Assembly (NCBI RefSeq): GCF_900313035.1
Contig: NZ_OMPS01000014.1
Span: 62,001-126,000 of the forward strand
Source: Ruegeria sp. EL01
Lineage (GTDB): Bacteria > Pseudomonadota > Alphaproteobacteria > Rhodobacterales > Rhodobacteraceae
Direction: 5' to 3'
DNA length: 64,000 nucleotides
Numbering within the stretch: the first letter of the stretch is position 1; each line of letters begins with the position of its first letter. The notes under the pieces were generated by a model, which was given only the letters and a program-made list of their open reading frames with translations, searched no databases and had not been told where the DNA came from. This document shows positions 36,255-45,142 of this stretch, in pieces. The position numbers were made by a program, and so were the translations under genes.

Positions 36255-37919
36255 TTAGTTGAACGGGGTGATGGTGAAGCCAGCACGATACTCGGCCAGA
36301 TGCGCCTCACGGTCAGCATCAGACATGCCGCGCAGTGCATTGAGCGGCGAGCCAAGGGTGTGGCCACGAACATCGTCCAGCGTCCACATATCCTTGTTGT
36401 CAAAACGCAGATGCGGCTGCGGAACCAGAGTTTTGCCGTCTTCACGAACAAAGTTGAGGTCCTTAATGGCGTCCGCCAGATCCCAACCATCGTAAACGGT
36501 TTCCCATTCACGCTTGCCCGAGAACTTGCCCATCGCTGGCGTTGGCCGACCTTGGTATTCGTCCGCGAACGCTTCAACCGCAGTCCAGCGATCAAGCTCA
36601 TGCGCAAAGGTGTGCAACTGCCCGTCGATTTCATCGACAACCATGTCTTCACGGATCAGGCACGGCACCAGGCACGACCAGCAGCGATGCGGATACACAT
36701 AGCCAACTTCTTCGTTGAAGGTGATGACCTTCTGACCCGGCACGCTCAGCTTGGCATACCACTTCCAGAAGTCGCCAAACTCGGCGTACCAACCCGGATA
36801 CTTGTGCTCGAACCACTCAAAGTCTTTTTCGGTTTGAGCTTCAATCCGCCAGAAGTTCACCGGCCAACCGACAGCGAAGAACTGTGCGACCTTATGCACG
36901 TAGTTCTTTTCTGTGATCCGCTTCCACGCTTCTTGAACATCATCATGATGTACTTTCACGCCATATTTCTCGAGCGGCAGCATGTAGGTCCGGTAGTAGT
37001 CCTCAAAGATCCAGCGATGCCACATTTCCGCGTAGGATTCTTTTTCCTTGTCGCGATTGGTGGTGCCGTATTCGATGAACGTACCGATCGCCGCATCAAC
37101 GATGGCGTGGTTCTGCCAGAAGGAATAGCGCAGGTCGCGTTCCAGAAGCAGATGGTTCTCCGGCTCTTTCAGCGCGGCCATCAACAGCGAGTGACCGTTA
37201 CCAATGTGGCGGCTTTCGTCAGACTGAACCGATAAGAACACGGTCGGCAATGCATAGTCGCCATTTCGGGCGGCTTCGGAAGGCATTGCCACAAAGAGCG
37301 TGTTCGTGAAGGCGGTTTCAGCAACAACGGTCAGATACATGCACGCGGCGGTCATGGTATCGCCGGTGATGAACCCTTCGCCGAACTGACGGCCGATGGT
37401 GGTGGCGTAACACTTACCGAAGGCTTCTTCGGTGATGTCGAAACCAGCCGGATCGATGTAGTTTTCCATGTACCACTTCTTCAGGTTCATCTGAATTGTG
37501 GAGTGACGGAATTCATCAACCATCTGCATGGTAAAGCCCGTGCGCAGGTCTTCGCCCGGCGCCAGACGTGCTACCATGGCCATCGAACGCGCAGCCGAGA
37601 TTTCCGGGAACGGAATGATCGCCAGGAACAGCTTCATCCATTCGATCCAACGCGGCTCAACGTTGCGGAACATGTCACCGCGCAGCGCAGCGTCAAGCGC
37701 ACCGTAAACCCGGTTGTCTTTTTCTTCTTCCATCGGGAAGTAAGAGCGCAGAACCTGCTTCATCGGATCGCGCGGGGCTTTGGTGATCTTGTAGTCAGTT
37801 GGGAAAGTATTCGCTTCCTGAACATAGGTTGGATTCCAACCCAAGTCCGAAATTTTCTTGGTGGCCTCCCCCACTGAGATTCCCCTCTGGGAGGTAATTT
37901 TATTTAGCGTAATCGCCAT
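36255..37919 (-). CDS. mimA: Diiron monooxygenase hydroxylase, large (alpha) subunit, propane/acetone/phenol type
   Basis: 554 aa from the ATG at 37919. All six diiron ligands are present at the spacing of methane monooxygenase: E106 (PFPEIS), E136 and H139 (DEFRHST), E201 (VVAETAF), E235 and H238 (SDESRHIG). Sequence style and cluster order (mimA-B-C-D, amidohydrolase, DUF59, groEL, adh) place it with the group 5 propane/acetone/phenol enzymes rather than methane or toluene monooxygenases. The substrate range (propane, acetone, phenol, other small organics) cannot be fixed from sequence. Expression is probably from the sigma-54 promoter about 290 bp upstream. Confidence 0.95.
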   Translation of the reverse strand: MAITLNKITSQRGISVGEATKKISDLGWNPTYVQEANTFPTDYKITKAPRDPMKQVLRSYFPMEEEKDNRVYGALDAALRGDMFRNVEPRWIEWMKLFLAIIPFPEISAARSMAMVARLAPGEDLRTGFTMQMVDEFRHSTIQMNLKKWYMENYIDPAGFDITEEAFGKCYATTIGRQFGEGFITGDTMTAACMYLTVVAETAFTNTLFVAMPSEAARNGDYALPTVFLSVQSDESRHIGNGHSLLMAALKEPENHLLLERDLRYSFWQNHAIVDAAIGTFIEYGTTNRDKEKESYAEMWHRWIFEDYYRTYMLPLEKYGVKVHHDDVQEAWKRITEKNYVHKVAQFFAVGWPVNFWRIEAQTEKDFEWFEHKYPGWYAEFGDFWKWYAKLSVPGQKVITFNEEVGYVYPHRCWSCLVPCLIREDMVVDEIDGQLHTFAHELDRWTAVEAFADEYQGRPTPAMGKFSGKREWETVYDGWDLADAIKDLNFVREDGKTLVPQPHLRFDNKDMWTLDDVRGHTLGSPLNALRGMSDADREAHLAEYRAGFTITPFN

Positions 37920-39006
37920 GCCATGAGACTCCTTCGTTTCTGACCGATCTCTCGGTCGGTTGGAGACAGCGCATGCTGCCGTTACTTCGACCCGAACACT
38001 GCACAACGCCAGAAGGCGCTTTCAGTTGAACCGGTCGCTCGGATCACGGCAAAGGTTTCGGTAGGTACCGTCAGCACTGCGTGTCATGGCCCACCGATGT
38101 TAACGGTTGGGCTGTCACTTCGTTGGCTGACCCCTCCCTGGTCCTTCGTTCTTGGTGGTCCCCCTTTCACGGGGAACGCGGCGTTATGACTAATTACATG
38201 CAAGGGCCGTGCCAGTTTCTGGATCTGAAAGGGAATTTCCCTTCAGACTGTCGGAGATATGATCTATCATCATGTATTTAAACGACATTTTTTTTGATAT
38301 TTTTGGGGATCTCTGCACTTTCTGTGAATCAACAACATTAGGGCATCACCTGAAATCAGCGCAAAGTGTCACGTTGCTTTACAAACTTTACGTTCACAAC
38401 ACCGTTTACATATGGCGTTACGATTCAGCCGAACCGTACTCTACCGGGCTGGTACTGAACCTCGGCCCTTGCCGTCGGCAGCCGCTTTCCTGGCTTTGGA
38501 AAGAATAGGTAACGCAGAGATGCGCATTTTTTTGAAGATTTGTACCGGGGGTGGCAGGGTGGATCTAGGTGAGCTCGCTATGAAAGCGCGCGGTAGCTAA
38601 CGGCTGCAATACAATGCGCGAATCACCATCCGGATGAATCTTAGGATTCAGTCAGACCTCGCACCCCGGATTTCTGCTTTGTAAAACAATGAAACTAATC
38701 CTCGTTACACTCTGTAAACAAGTTTGACTAATCTCTCTTAGGTTGTGGAAAAAGGTGTCTTTCTAACGCATGTTATGCTCGGAACTTTCTTTGAGCACCG
38801 GACAACAGATGATAATTTGAGCCCTGCGAACAACAAGTGTTTCAAGCTGGATGGGCGGTCAGCCCGGACCATATCGAGCGAAACATTTGAAGGCACCAAA
38901 TGCGACTGTGAACGGTGTTTTCACAGTGTCTTGAGTGGGGATTCAAATGGACGGACAAAGCCGAACAAAAATCGCTTCAAAACACCACTTGGCAAATATT
39001 CAGCTG
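37920..39006. other. Long control region upstream of mimA
   Basis: 1.09 kb with no supported gene. It contains a roughly 270-nt untranslated leader, including a GTTCCCC/GGGGGAC hairpin at about 38158-38178, the sigma-54 promoter at 38199-38214, and an adjacent palindromic stretch GAAAGGGAATTTCCCTTC at 38227-38244. Further out, AT-rich DNA (38260-38420) and a pair of ACTAATC repeats around GTTACACTCTGTAAAC (about 38692-38733) are candidates for IHF or MimR sites. Small open frames here lack coding character. Confidence 0.5.
38199..38214 (-). promoter_or_regulatory. Sigma-54 (-24/-12) promoter of the mim operon
   Basis: Reading the minus strand, TGGCACGGCCCTTGCAT matches the RpoN consensus TGGCAC-N5-TTGCA at every conserved position. 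It lies 280 bp upstream of mimA and points toward it. An AAA+ sigma-54 activator gene (mimR) closes the other end of the cluster, which supports the assignment. Confidence 0.88.
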
Positions 39007-39282
39007 TCAGTTTGGTCGGCCGGTTTTCACCGCATAGGGCATCTGATCCCAAATTGCTTCGATATCATTTCGCAGGTGAGCATGAAGCTCTCGCAGTATC
39101 TGTTCACGCAGCTCTTCGGGAATTTGTGCCAACGCCTCCTGCGCATTCACGCAATTGATCGGAGAGGTCTCAGACACCGCCTTTTCTGCCGCTTGGGCAA
39201 GCGGGCTGTCCTTACCACAAAATTCTACGCTGACTTTGTGCAGACCCTGAAAAAACCGATCCGTTGCGTCTTTCTGAGTCAC
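39007..39282 (-). CDS. Hypothetical small protein divergent from the beta-propeller gene pair
   Basis: 91 aa from a GTG start at 39282 with a GAGAGG ribosome-binding site. It is predicted to be helical and soluble (DATDRFFQGLHKVSVEF at the start, then EELREQILRELHAHLRNDIE). Codon use looks genuine. It is divergent by 54 bp from the next gene. No family recognised. Confidence 0.55.
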   Translation of the reverse strand: MTQKDATDRFFQGLHKVSVEFCGKDSPLAQAAEKAVSETSPINCVNAQEALAQIPEELREQILRELHAHLRNDIEAIWDQMPYAVKTGRPN

Positions 39283-39336
39283 AAGACACCTCTCATCTGT
39301 TTCGAGCGACAGCTCGGACTCCTACAGGAGGTTTGA

Positions 39337-39618
39337 ATGACCGGTCAATCCTCAGCCGTCCCGGAGCTGTTTCTCAAACGTGTGGAGCTGATCAACAGCC
39401 TGTCGCAGGCGAACGTGGGTCACTTGCGCATTCTGCAGCAGATCGCCGGCTACGACATTTTGCTGATGAAAGACCCGAACTCAGAGGAAACGCTCAGCGC
39501 GATGGAAATGTCATCCAACGAACTAACCGCTTCGCAGGAACAGATCGACACTCTGGAACGGGACGTAGCGAAGATTGATGAACAAATTGAACAAGCCCGC
39601 AATCTGGAGGACGAATAA
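39337..39618 (+). CDS. Hypothetical coiled-coil protein
   Basis: 93 aa with a perfect AGGAGG 5 bp before the ATG. Long amphipathic helices cover most of the chain, with a coiled-coil-like C-terminal half (SSNELTASQEQIDTLERDVA). No signal peptide or membrane segment. Its stop codon overlaps the start of the beta-propeller gene (TAATG), so the two are translationally coupled and the proteins probably act together. Function unknown. Confidence 0.7.
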   Translation: MTGQSSAVPELFLKRVELINSLSQANVGHLRILQQIAGYDILLMKDPNSEETLSAMEMSSNELTASQEQIDTLERDVAKIDEQIEQARNLEDE

Positions 39619-40748
39619 TGGTTGAAAACAGTGCCGCAGGCCTCTCTCTGTTTGATTTGCTGGGCAGAGACTGGGCGTTGGACGATGCAATAGATCAAGT
39701 CATCTTCAATGAAGATGACAGTTGCGCAGTCTTTAAGCTGACATCGGGCAAGCTGGCATTAGCCGCTATCGAAGATGCCGAGAGTCCGAAAATTCGAACC
39801 CGGATGGATTTGGAAACCGGCCGAACAACGATCCGTCCACGTGAAAATCCCATAACACCAGTCAAAACTCCGGATATTTCGGTATGTCCCAAGCTTTCCA
39901 TCGTTCGGTTCGGGACACAGGGTTTTGCTGCAATCTGTGAGGATGGAGTTCTGAGGCAGATCACAGCAGGCGGTCAGGTCGTTGACAGACGCAAATCTGA
40001 CGGACAGACCGTGACGGCAATCGCCGGAACCCGCAAGGGCGACCAGATCGCGATTGCCAAAGGCACACTGATAGAAGTGGTCTCAACATCGGAGTTAACG
40101 GCAATTGCCGAGTTTACGCCGGATCATTCGGTTGCCTGTATGTCCTATTCCGACGATGGCAGAACCCTTGCCGCCTGGGGTGATGGCAAGCTGAGCGTGT
40201 TTGGTGTGTCTGACCCGGGAATGGATTTCGCCACCTACGACGTTGCAAGCGAGATCACGGAAATCGGATGGCGTGATACTGGAAGCCACCTGTGCTGCGC
40301 ATCAACAGATAACAGCTTTTATCTGATCGACCGGGTCGAGGGGTCGTCCCAACGGGTAGAAGGCTACCCTGCCCCGGTGCACAATGTGGCTTTCAGCAAA
40401 TCCGCCAATGCGCTGGTAACATCCGGGGCCTTCCGCCTTGTCGGCTGGGACGCCAACGATCTGCCTCAGAATGATGAACCCGGCACGCCAATTACAACCG
40501 GCAAACCCGGCTTTGTCGTTCTGAATGCGATTGCCGCGCACCCAGAACGCGATGTTGTGGCAACCGGATACGCAAGCGGGTTGGTTACGTTAGCCAGCGT
40601 TGGGACCCCTCAGGACATGATGCTGCATCAGGAACGCGGCACCGAAGTGAGCAGCCTGTGTTGGTCCAAAACCGGAGAACACCTGGCAATCGGATTCGCG
40701 TCTGGGAAAGCAGCGATCGCGACCTTCCCATCTCAGTTGTTCAAATAA
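39618..40748 (+). CDS. WD40-like beta-propeller protein
   Basis: 376 aa, cytoplasmic (no signal). Repeated blade-like units are visible, for example SVACMSYSDDGRTLAAWGDG, ITEIGWRDTGSHLCCASTDN, VHNVAFSKSANALVTSGAFR and VSSLCWSKTGEHLAIGFASG, each following the WD40 pattern of a hydrophobic strand, S-x-D/T-G and a following strand; about six to seven blades fit the length. Such propellers usually serve as protein-binding platforms. It is coupled to the upstream coiled-coil gene and followed 32 bp later by a 59-aa gene. No known system was recognised. Confidence 0.78.
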   Translation: MVENSAAGLSLFDLLGRDWALDDAIDQVIFNEDDSCAVFKLTSGKLALAAIEDAESPKIRTRMDLETGRTTIRPRENPITPVKTPDISVCPKLSIVRFGTQGFAAICEDGVLRQITAGGQVVDRRKSDGQTVTAIAGTRKGDQIAIAKGTLIEVVSTSELTAIAEFTPDHSVACMSYSDDGRTLAAWGDGKLSVFGVSDPGMDFATYDVASEITEIGWRDTGSHLCCASTDNSFYLIDRVEGSSQRVEGYPAPVHNVAFSKSANALVTSGAFRLVGWDANDLPQNDEPGTPITTGKPGFVVLNAIAAHPERDVVATGYASGLVTLASVGTPQDMMLHQERGTEVSSLCWSKTGEHLAIGFASGKAAIATFPSQLFK

Positions 40749-40780
40749 ACCACCTCATTCAAGCCATCAGGAGATAGCCA

Positions 40781-40960
40781 ATGTCCAAGACCCTGTCTGC
40801 AGAAGAACAAAGCAAAGACAAATATTTCGCCCAATTGTCCAAGATCTCGGAAGAGATGATCGAAGAGCATGGCAAAGATTTTGCCATGGGCGCTTTGGTT
40901 ATGGCGGCGCAATGGATCGCCAAGAACCAACTGGGCGCGCAGGAAGATGTTGTCCACTAG
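40781..40960 (+). CDS. Hypothetical 59-aa helical protein
   Basis: A short gene with a CAGGAGA ribosome-binding site 7 bp before its ATG. The product is mostly amphipathic helix (EEQSKDKYFAQLSKISEEMI, 20 residues, then a more hydrophobic DFAMGALVMAAQWIAK). It completes a three-gene unit with the coiled-coil and propeller proteins and ends 2 bp before the stop of the convergent gene. Function unknown. Confidence 0.65.
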   Translation: MSKTLSAEEQSKDKYFAQLSKISEEMIEEHGKDFAMGALVMAAQWIAKNQLGAQEDVVH

Positions 40961-40962
40961 AT

Positions 40963-41904
40963 CTAACTGTGGAGAGCTTCCAACTCGCCAACCGCGAGCA
41001 TCCGTCTCAGTTGATCAACGGTTACTTCGGAAATCAGCGGCGTCAAGCGCCCGATACAATCATTTGCATCGGGCATTGCTGCATTGTGAACAGCGGCCAA
41101 ATCCTGACCGAATTCAGCATTAAGAACATGAGAATACGCACACATCTCTTGCAGCCGCAGAGTGACGAAATAAAGACAGTCACCGGTTTCGCTAAACTGG
41201 CCAGCCACAGGCTTGAGTCCGCTTTTGCGGGCGTCTGTGAACGAGGTGTGAACAGCGGTACCCAGGATCGATTTCACCTGTTGGCGCCACGCGGCATATG
41301 CGCCATCTTGATCGAACTCCAAACCCGCGCGATAAAGCCTTTCGCTGACCGCTTTGAAAGCGCGCCCGCCAGCGATATGACGGCGCCAGAAGTCCTGAGC
41401 TTCTTCGATGGTCGTGCATTCGACAAATCGTTTCGCCAGCTTGGGTCTGGACACAAACGCCAGTGCCATATCGACATCTTCGGAAATCGACCGCGCAATT
41501 TGCATGGATGGCGTCGGCAAATCGTGCAGGAAAAGCAGGCGAATTGCGTCCAGCTGCTCAATCATTCGGAAGGTGAGCGCCCGAAGCGCTTCCCATTGGG
41601 CTGTTGTAAGCCCGCCGGTGGGCAGATCAATCGCCGCAGCCGCAGCGCTGTGCAGCGATGCAACCCAAATAGCAGCCTGATCGAACATAAAAAAGGTGTC
41701 GACCGCGTGGCTATCAAGGCCAGTGTCCCAATCCTCGAAAAGGCGGAAACCACGGAACCTGACAATCGTCTTTCGCCAAACGTCATCCAAATCAAGACCT
41801 CTCGCAGACCACATCTGTCTGGTGCGCGCAAGAAGCTGAGGCGAAACACCCGGATAGCTACTTTCAAAAGAGCCAGGAAAACCGTGAGGCGCATCGAATT
41901 GCAT
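40963..41904 (-). CDS. Hypothetical protein divergent from rpoN2
   Basis: 313 aa from the ATG at 41904. It is predicted mainly helical and soluble, with no signal peptide or recognisable motif. Segments such as WDTGLDSHAVDTFFMFDQAA, and LRLQEMCAYSHVLNAEFGQD are distinctive but did not match a family I know. It converges with the 59-aa gene and is divergent from the rpoN paralog, sharing a 137-bp promoter region. Confidence 0.65.
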   Translation of the reverse strand: MQFDAPHGFPGSFESSYPGVSPQLLARTRQMWSARGLDLDDVWRKTIVRFRGFRLFEDWDTGLDSHAVDTFFMFDQAAIWVASLHSAAAAAIDLPTGGLTTAQWEALRALTFRMIEQLDAIRLLFLHDLPTPSMQIARSISEDVDMALAFVSRPKLAKRFVECTTIEEAQDFWRRHIAGGRAFKAVSERLYRAGLEFDQDGAYAAWRQQVKSILGTAVHTSFTDARKSGLKPVAGQFSETGDCLYFVTLRLQEMCAYSHVLNAEFGQDLAAVHNAAMPDANDCIGRLTPLISEVTVDQLRRMLAVGELEALHS

Positions 41905-42041
41905 AGCGGGATTATCTTTCCTTGGGTCGAGCCAGTCTATCAACGATCCCCGACACAACAAACTACCAATGCGGATGGCCGTTCCCAGGTAACCCGTAAT
42001 GTCATCCGTTTTTCAATATCTGAGGCTTGAGAGGTAAACCA

Positions 42042-43406
42042 ATGGTGATGAGTTTCAGGCATTCACAGCGTCAGGCCGGCCTCTTGAACCACTCGATGGT
42101 TCAAGCTTTCAAGTTAATGCGCATGCACAAAGTCGAACTGCTGAGTCATTTGGCACAAGCAGTCGAAGAAAACCCTTTTCTTGAAACCGGGCCTGAAGAT
42201 TTCGACTTGCGATTGGGCGGCTCAGCGGCGCCTTTTCCGGATGTGTCAGATACCATCGTAGACACCAAAATCAGCCTGTATCAAAAAATCGCAGAACAAT
42301 TGCCGCTGATCTTTGACAGCGAAAACGACATGCTGATCGCCCTGGCATTTATGGCCGAGATCGAGCCCACCGGATGGCTTGGTCTTTCCGTGGACGAATT
42401 TGCCACTATGTACGGCTATTGTCCCAGAATCTGCGCCGAGGTTCTTTCGAAACTACAGACAGTAGAACCTGCCGGGTTGTTTGCCCGTGACCTCAAAGAA
42501 TGCCTGCGTCTTCAAGCCTTTGATCGGGGATTGATGGACGGGGCCATGGCAAGCCTGATCGATAATCTTGACGCGCTGATGGACTTTGACCTACCCGTTC
42601 TGGCGCGAAAACTGGATGCCGATCTGGCCGATATCGCCCGCTGTTTGGACGATATTCGTAAGATGGATCCAAAGCCGGGTGCCTCTTTTGATCCCGACGA
42701 AACGCTCGCCCGCGAAAGCGACGCAACAGTGGTGGTTGCCGGTTCCGACTTGCTGATTGAGCTTAACAATTCGAGTTTTCCAACCGTCCGGTTGTCCCGC
42801 GCGCTCACCTCCAGCGGATCGATCAAAACAGCGCTACAAGATCGTCATGTTTCGATGATACGACAAGCCAAATCATTACGCTCGGCATTGGAAGTCAGAA
42901 ACTCGACAGCGCTAGCGGTGATAACGGAAATATTCATGCGACAACGTGAATTTCTAACGCGCGGTTATTGTGCGCTTAGTCCAATGCGCATGACCGATAT
43001 CGCCGAGGACACCGGCCTTAGCGAAGCGACAATCAGCCGTGTTCTGTCCGGCCTTACCATTCATTGCTCACAGGGCAACGTAACAGCAAAGTCTCTGTTT
43101 TGTGCCCCGGTTTACTATGGCGCCCAGCCCCAAACAAAGCATGTTGCGCTACAGATGATCAGATCATTGATTGCGGCAGAAGATAAGTCTTCCCCTCTCA
43201 GCGATGGCGACATTGCCGGGCGGGTAAAACGTTCAGGCCTGAGCCTGTCGCGGCGAACAGTGGCAAAATACCGGCAATCTATGGGAGTTAGCGCACCCAG
43301 CGTCCGTCGAAAAAATGCCGAGATTGCGATGCTGTCGACGAGTGCCCGAGAAAGCAAAACCTGCGGGCAAGGTGAGCTTAGAGGACAGCGTAGCTTTACA
43401 AACTGA
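42042..43406 (+). CDS. rpoN2: RNA polymerase sigma-54 factor paralog
   Basis: 454 aa. Region I has the Gln/Leu-rich pattern (HSMVQAFKLMRMHKVELLSH, then VEENPFLETG). The core-binding region, the helix-turn-helix (MTDIAEDTGLSEATISRVLS) and the C-terminal RpoN box LSRRTVAKYRQ (consensus ARRTVAKYRE) are all present. It is more divergent than a typical housekeeping RpoN and is surrounded by unknown genes, not by the usual hpf-ptsN neighbours, so it is likely an accessory sigma-54. It could serve the mim promoter 4 kb away or the local cluster. An alternative start is the ATG at 42048. Confidence 0.88.
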   Translation: MVMSFRHSQRQAGLLNHSMVQAFKLMRMHKVELLSHLAQAVEENPFLETGPEDFDLRLGGSAAPFPDVSDTIVDTKISLYQKIAEQLPLIFDSENDMLIALAFMAEIEPTGWLGLSVDEFATMYGYCPRICAEVLSKLQTVEPAGLFARDLKECLRLQAFDRGLMDGAMASLIDNLDALMDFDLPVLARKLDADLADIARCLDDIRKMDPKPGASFDPDETLARESDATVVVAGSDLLIELNNSSFPTVRLSRALTSSGSIKTALQDRHVSMIRQAKSLRSALEVRNSTALAVITEIFMRQREFLTRGYCALSPMRMTDIAEDTGLSEATISRVLSGLTIHCSQGNVTAKSLFCAPVYYGAQPQTKHVALQMIRSLIAAEDKSSPLSDGDIAGRVKRSGLSLSRRTVAKYRQSMGVSAPSVRRKNAEIAMLSTSARESKTCGQGELRGQRSFTN

Positions 43407-43516
43407 ACATCCAGAGCAGTGATTTCCGCATCCCATTTCCGACTATCAAAGCCTCACTCATTCAGAGAAACCCGGCAAAATCAACAGCAACGTTTAACAC
43501 TCAATTCAGAGCCACC

Positions 43517-44026
43517 ATGAAGCAAACTGCCAACGAACACGAACAGCCAGTCATGCTGCGCAGCCTGCGGCCGATATCGGACCAAGACGGTTCGGCGATA
43601 CATTCTGCACTTCAAGACCCGGATCTCGTTTTCTGGCTTGCGGCGCTGCCATTGGAAGTCGACCGGGATACTTCGCAAAAGTATCTGGACTTTCTTCTGG
43701 ATCCCGAGGTCGAAGCCAGTGCAATTTGTTTGGGCAACCGGTTGGCTGGAACGATCAGTCTTGGCGTTGAACTATCATTCTGGCTGCTTCCCCGTTTTCA
43801 TGGACGGGGTTTGGGCCGTTGGGCCGTTGAAACATTCATTCAGGATCTACCAGCGTCGTATGACGACATCACGGCATGCTGCATGCTTGATAACTACGCC
43901 GCGTCGTCGGTGCTAAAATCCAATGGATTTCAGCGGGACGCTTCCACCTTGAGGCGGTTTTCATTTGCCCACGAACATTCGGTCCCGATGTGGCGCTACA
44001 AACTGAACCGTTCCAATCTCAGTTAA
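43517..44026 (+). CDS. GNAT family N-acetyltransferase
   Basis: 169 aa. The acetyl-CoA binding region is LPRFHGRGLGRWAVETFI (R/Q-x-x-G-x-G/A pattern), and CCMLDNYAASSVLKSNGFQR is the typical GNAT C-terminal Asn-x-x-S-x-x-L-x-x-x-GF segment. Resembles the RimJ/RimL-type branch. It lies 110 bp after rpoN2 on the same strand. Substrate unknown. Confidence 0.82.
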   Translation: MKQTANEHEQPVMLRSLRPISDQDGSAIHSALQDPDLVFWLAALPLEVDRDTSQKYLDFLLDPEVEASAICLGNRLAGTISLGVELSFWLLPRFHGRGLGRWAVETFIQDLPASYDDITACCMLDNYAASSVLKSNGFQRDASTLRRFSFAHEHSVPMWRYKLNRSNLS

Positions 44027-44361
44027 CAACCAAGAGGGATTCGACCCGCAGCCGGAATGACTCTGTCGCAAATTTTTCCCCGTGTCGTCGGTTGTGTAGC
44101 AAACTTTGCGCAGCGGTTGATGAAAACCCCTGTCCTGACGCTGGATGTCTTCAATTGGAATTGCCAAATTGTTTGATCATGGCGTCTTTGCGATCTGTCC
44201 TGAAAGAACATTCCGGCGCTCATCCCACGCTTAAGGGACTTCCTTTTTCCGCACGAAGTCATCGCCTATGCCGTTTGGGCGTATCAGATGTCGCCTGCCG
44301 GATTTGGTCGCCGAGGCGATTTTGGTTTATAGTTTTCTGCATAGCCGTAAGGAGCTCAATT
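44027..44361. other. Intergenic region, no gene recognised
   Basis: 335 bp between the acetyltransferase and LysM genes. No frame is convincing. A short TCGCC/GGCGA inverted repeat near 44308-44320 followed by TTTTGG is the only structure noted. Confidence 0.4.
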
Positions 44362-44847
44362 ATGAACATCGAGATTCTCCAGCCCAAGCCCTTTGACATT
44401 GTCGGCAGCACCATCATGATGGCGGGAAATGCTGTTGGCTTCGAAGGTCATCTTTCAATCTCTATCAGCGAAGGACATGTCGAATTTGGCGGCGCAGCCT
44501 CAGCTGGTGCAATTGCGCTGCGGCAATTTCAGGCCACGGTAGAGATACCAGACAACCCCAATTTCCAGCTTGATCGTCTTTTTGTGACGGTGACGGATGA
44601 CAGTGCTGGCGGGGAAGGCGTGATCCCTACTGTCCATGTTCCCGTGTTTTACGGACCCCGTATTTTGCCGAACTATGTTGGCTATCGGAACTACACTGTT
44701 GCGCCGGGTGACACGCTGAGTGCGATCTCAACGGCACAGTATGGTGATCCAGGCCAAGTGTCCGTTATCCAGCGCGCTAACGCACATCTTATTGATGATC
44801 CCAATGTGATTTTCCCGGGTCAGAACTTGCGCATTCCGATTGCCTAA
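44362..44847 (+). CDS. Gmad2-like and LysM domain protein
   Basis: 161 aa from the ATG at 44362 (AAGGAG upstream). Residues about 1-100 resemble an immunoglobulin-like Gmad2 domain (IEILQPKPFDIVGSTIMMAG). Residues about 110-161 are a LysM repeat (NYTVAPGDTLSAISTAQYGD, then FPGQNLRIPIA). No signal peptide is visible, so it is either cytoplasmic or exported by an unusual route. LysM proteins without signals occur in contractile injection systems and as spore or granule coat proteins; none of those contexts is visible here. Confidence 0.78.
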   Translation: MNIEILQPKPFDIVGSTIMMAGNAVGFEGHLSISISEGHVEFGGAASAGAIALRQFQATVEIPDNPNFQLDRLFVTVTDDSAGGEGVIPTVHVPVFYGPRILPNYVGYRNYTVAPGDTLSAISTAQYGDPGQVSVIQRANAHLIDDPNVIFPGQNLRIPIA

Positions 44848-44901
44848 CAGCAATTTCATAGGCACAGGACCCATCAATTTGCATGCCGCCAACTCAGCAG
44901 C

Positions 44902-45142
44902 CTAGCTCAAGTTTCTGATCTTGCAGGGCGCAGAATGGGTGATGATCTGCGTATGCTGATCAGAATCGAGTCTATCAATCGCTTGAGCTGCGGTGGTCTG
45001 ATGCGTTTCGTGAATATGTTCGCCAAAACGCTCCACAACCGATGGAAGTAGTGGAGCGAAATGGATGTGTTTGCTCGGGTCGCGGGCAATCGCTGCGACA
45101 GGCACTGACCACCTCAAGCCGGAGTCCGCTGAGAATGCCCAT
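44902..45142 (-). pseudogene. Coding-like frame after the immunity gene, possibly its frameshifted tail
   Basis: Immediately after the end of the putative immunity gene, another minus-strand frame remains open to the stop at 44902 and reads like real protein (HIHFAPLLPSVVERFGEHI, then TTAAQAIDRLDSDQH). There is no good ribosome-binding site for it. It may be the original C-terminus of the immunity protein separated by a frameshift, or a remnant of another gene. Low certainty. Confidence 0.3.

Noticed and set aside
38272..38600. Small open frames upstream of mimA as genes
   Set aside because: No ribosome-binding sites, atypical composition and overlap with the presumed activator-binding region of the sigma-54 promoter.
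38940..39020. TTGGCAAATATTCAGCTGT as a second sigma-54 promoter
   Set aside because: The GG/GC spacing fits, but the -24 and -12 flanks match poorly and the following gene on that strand starts more than 300 bp away after a divergent gene.
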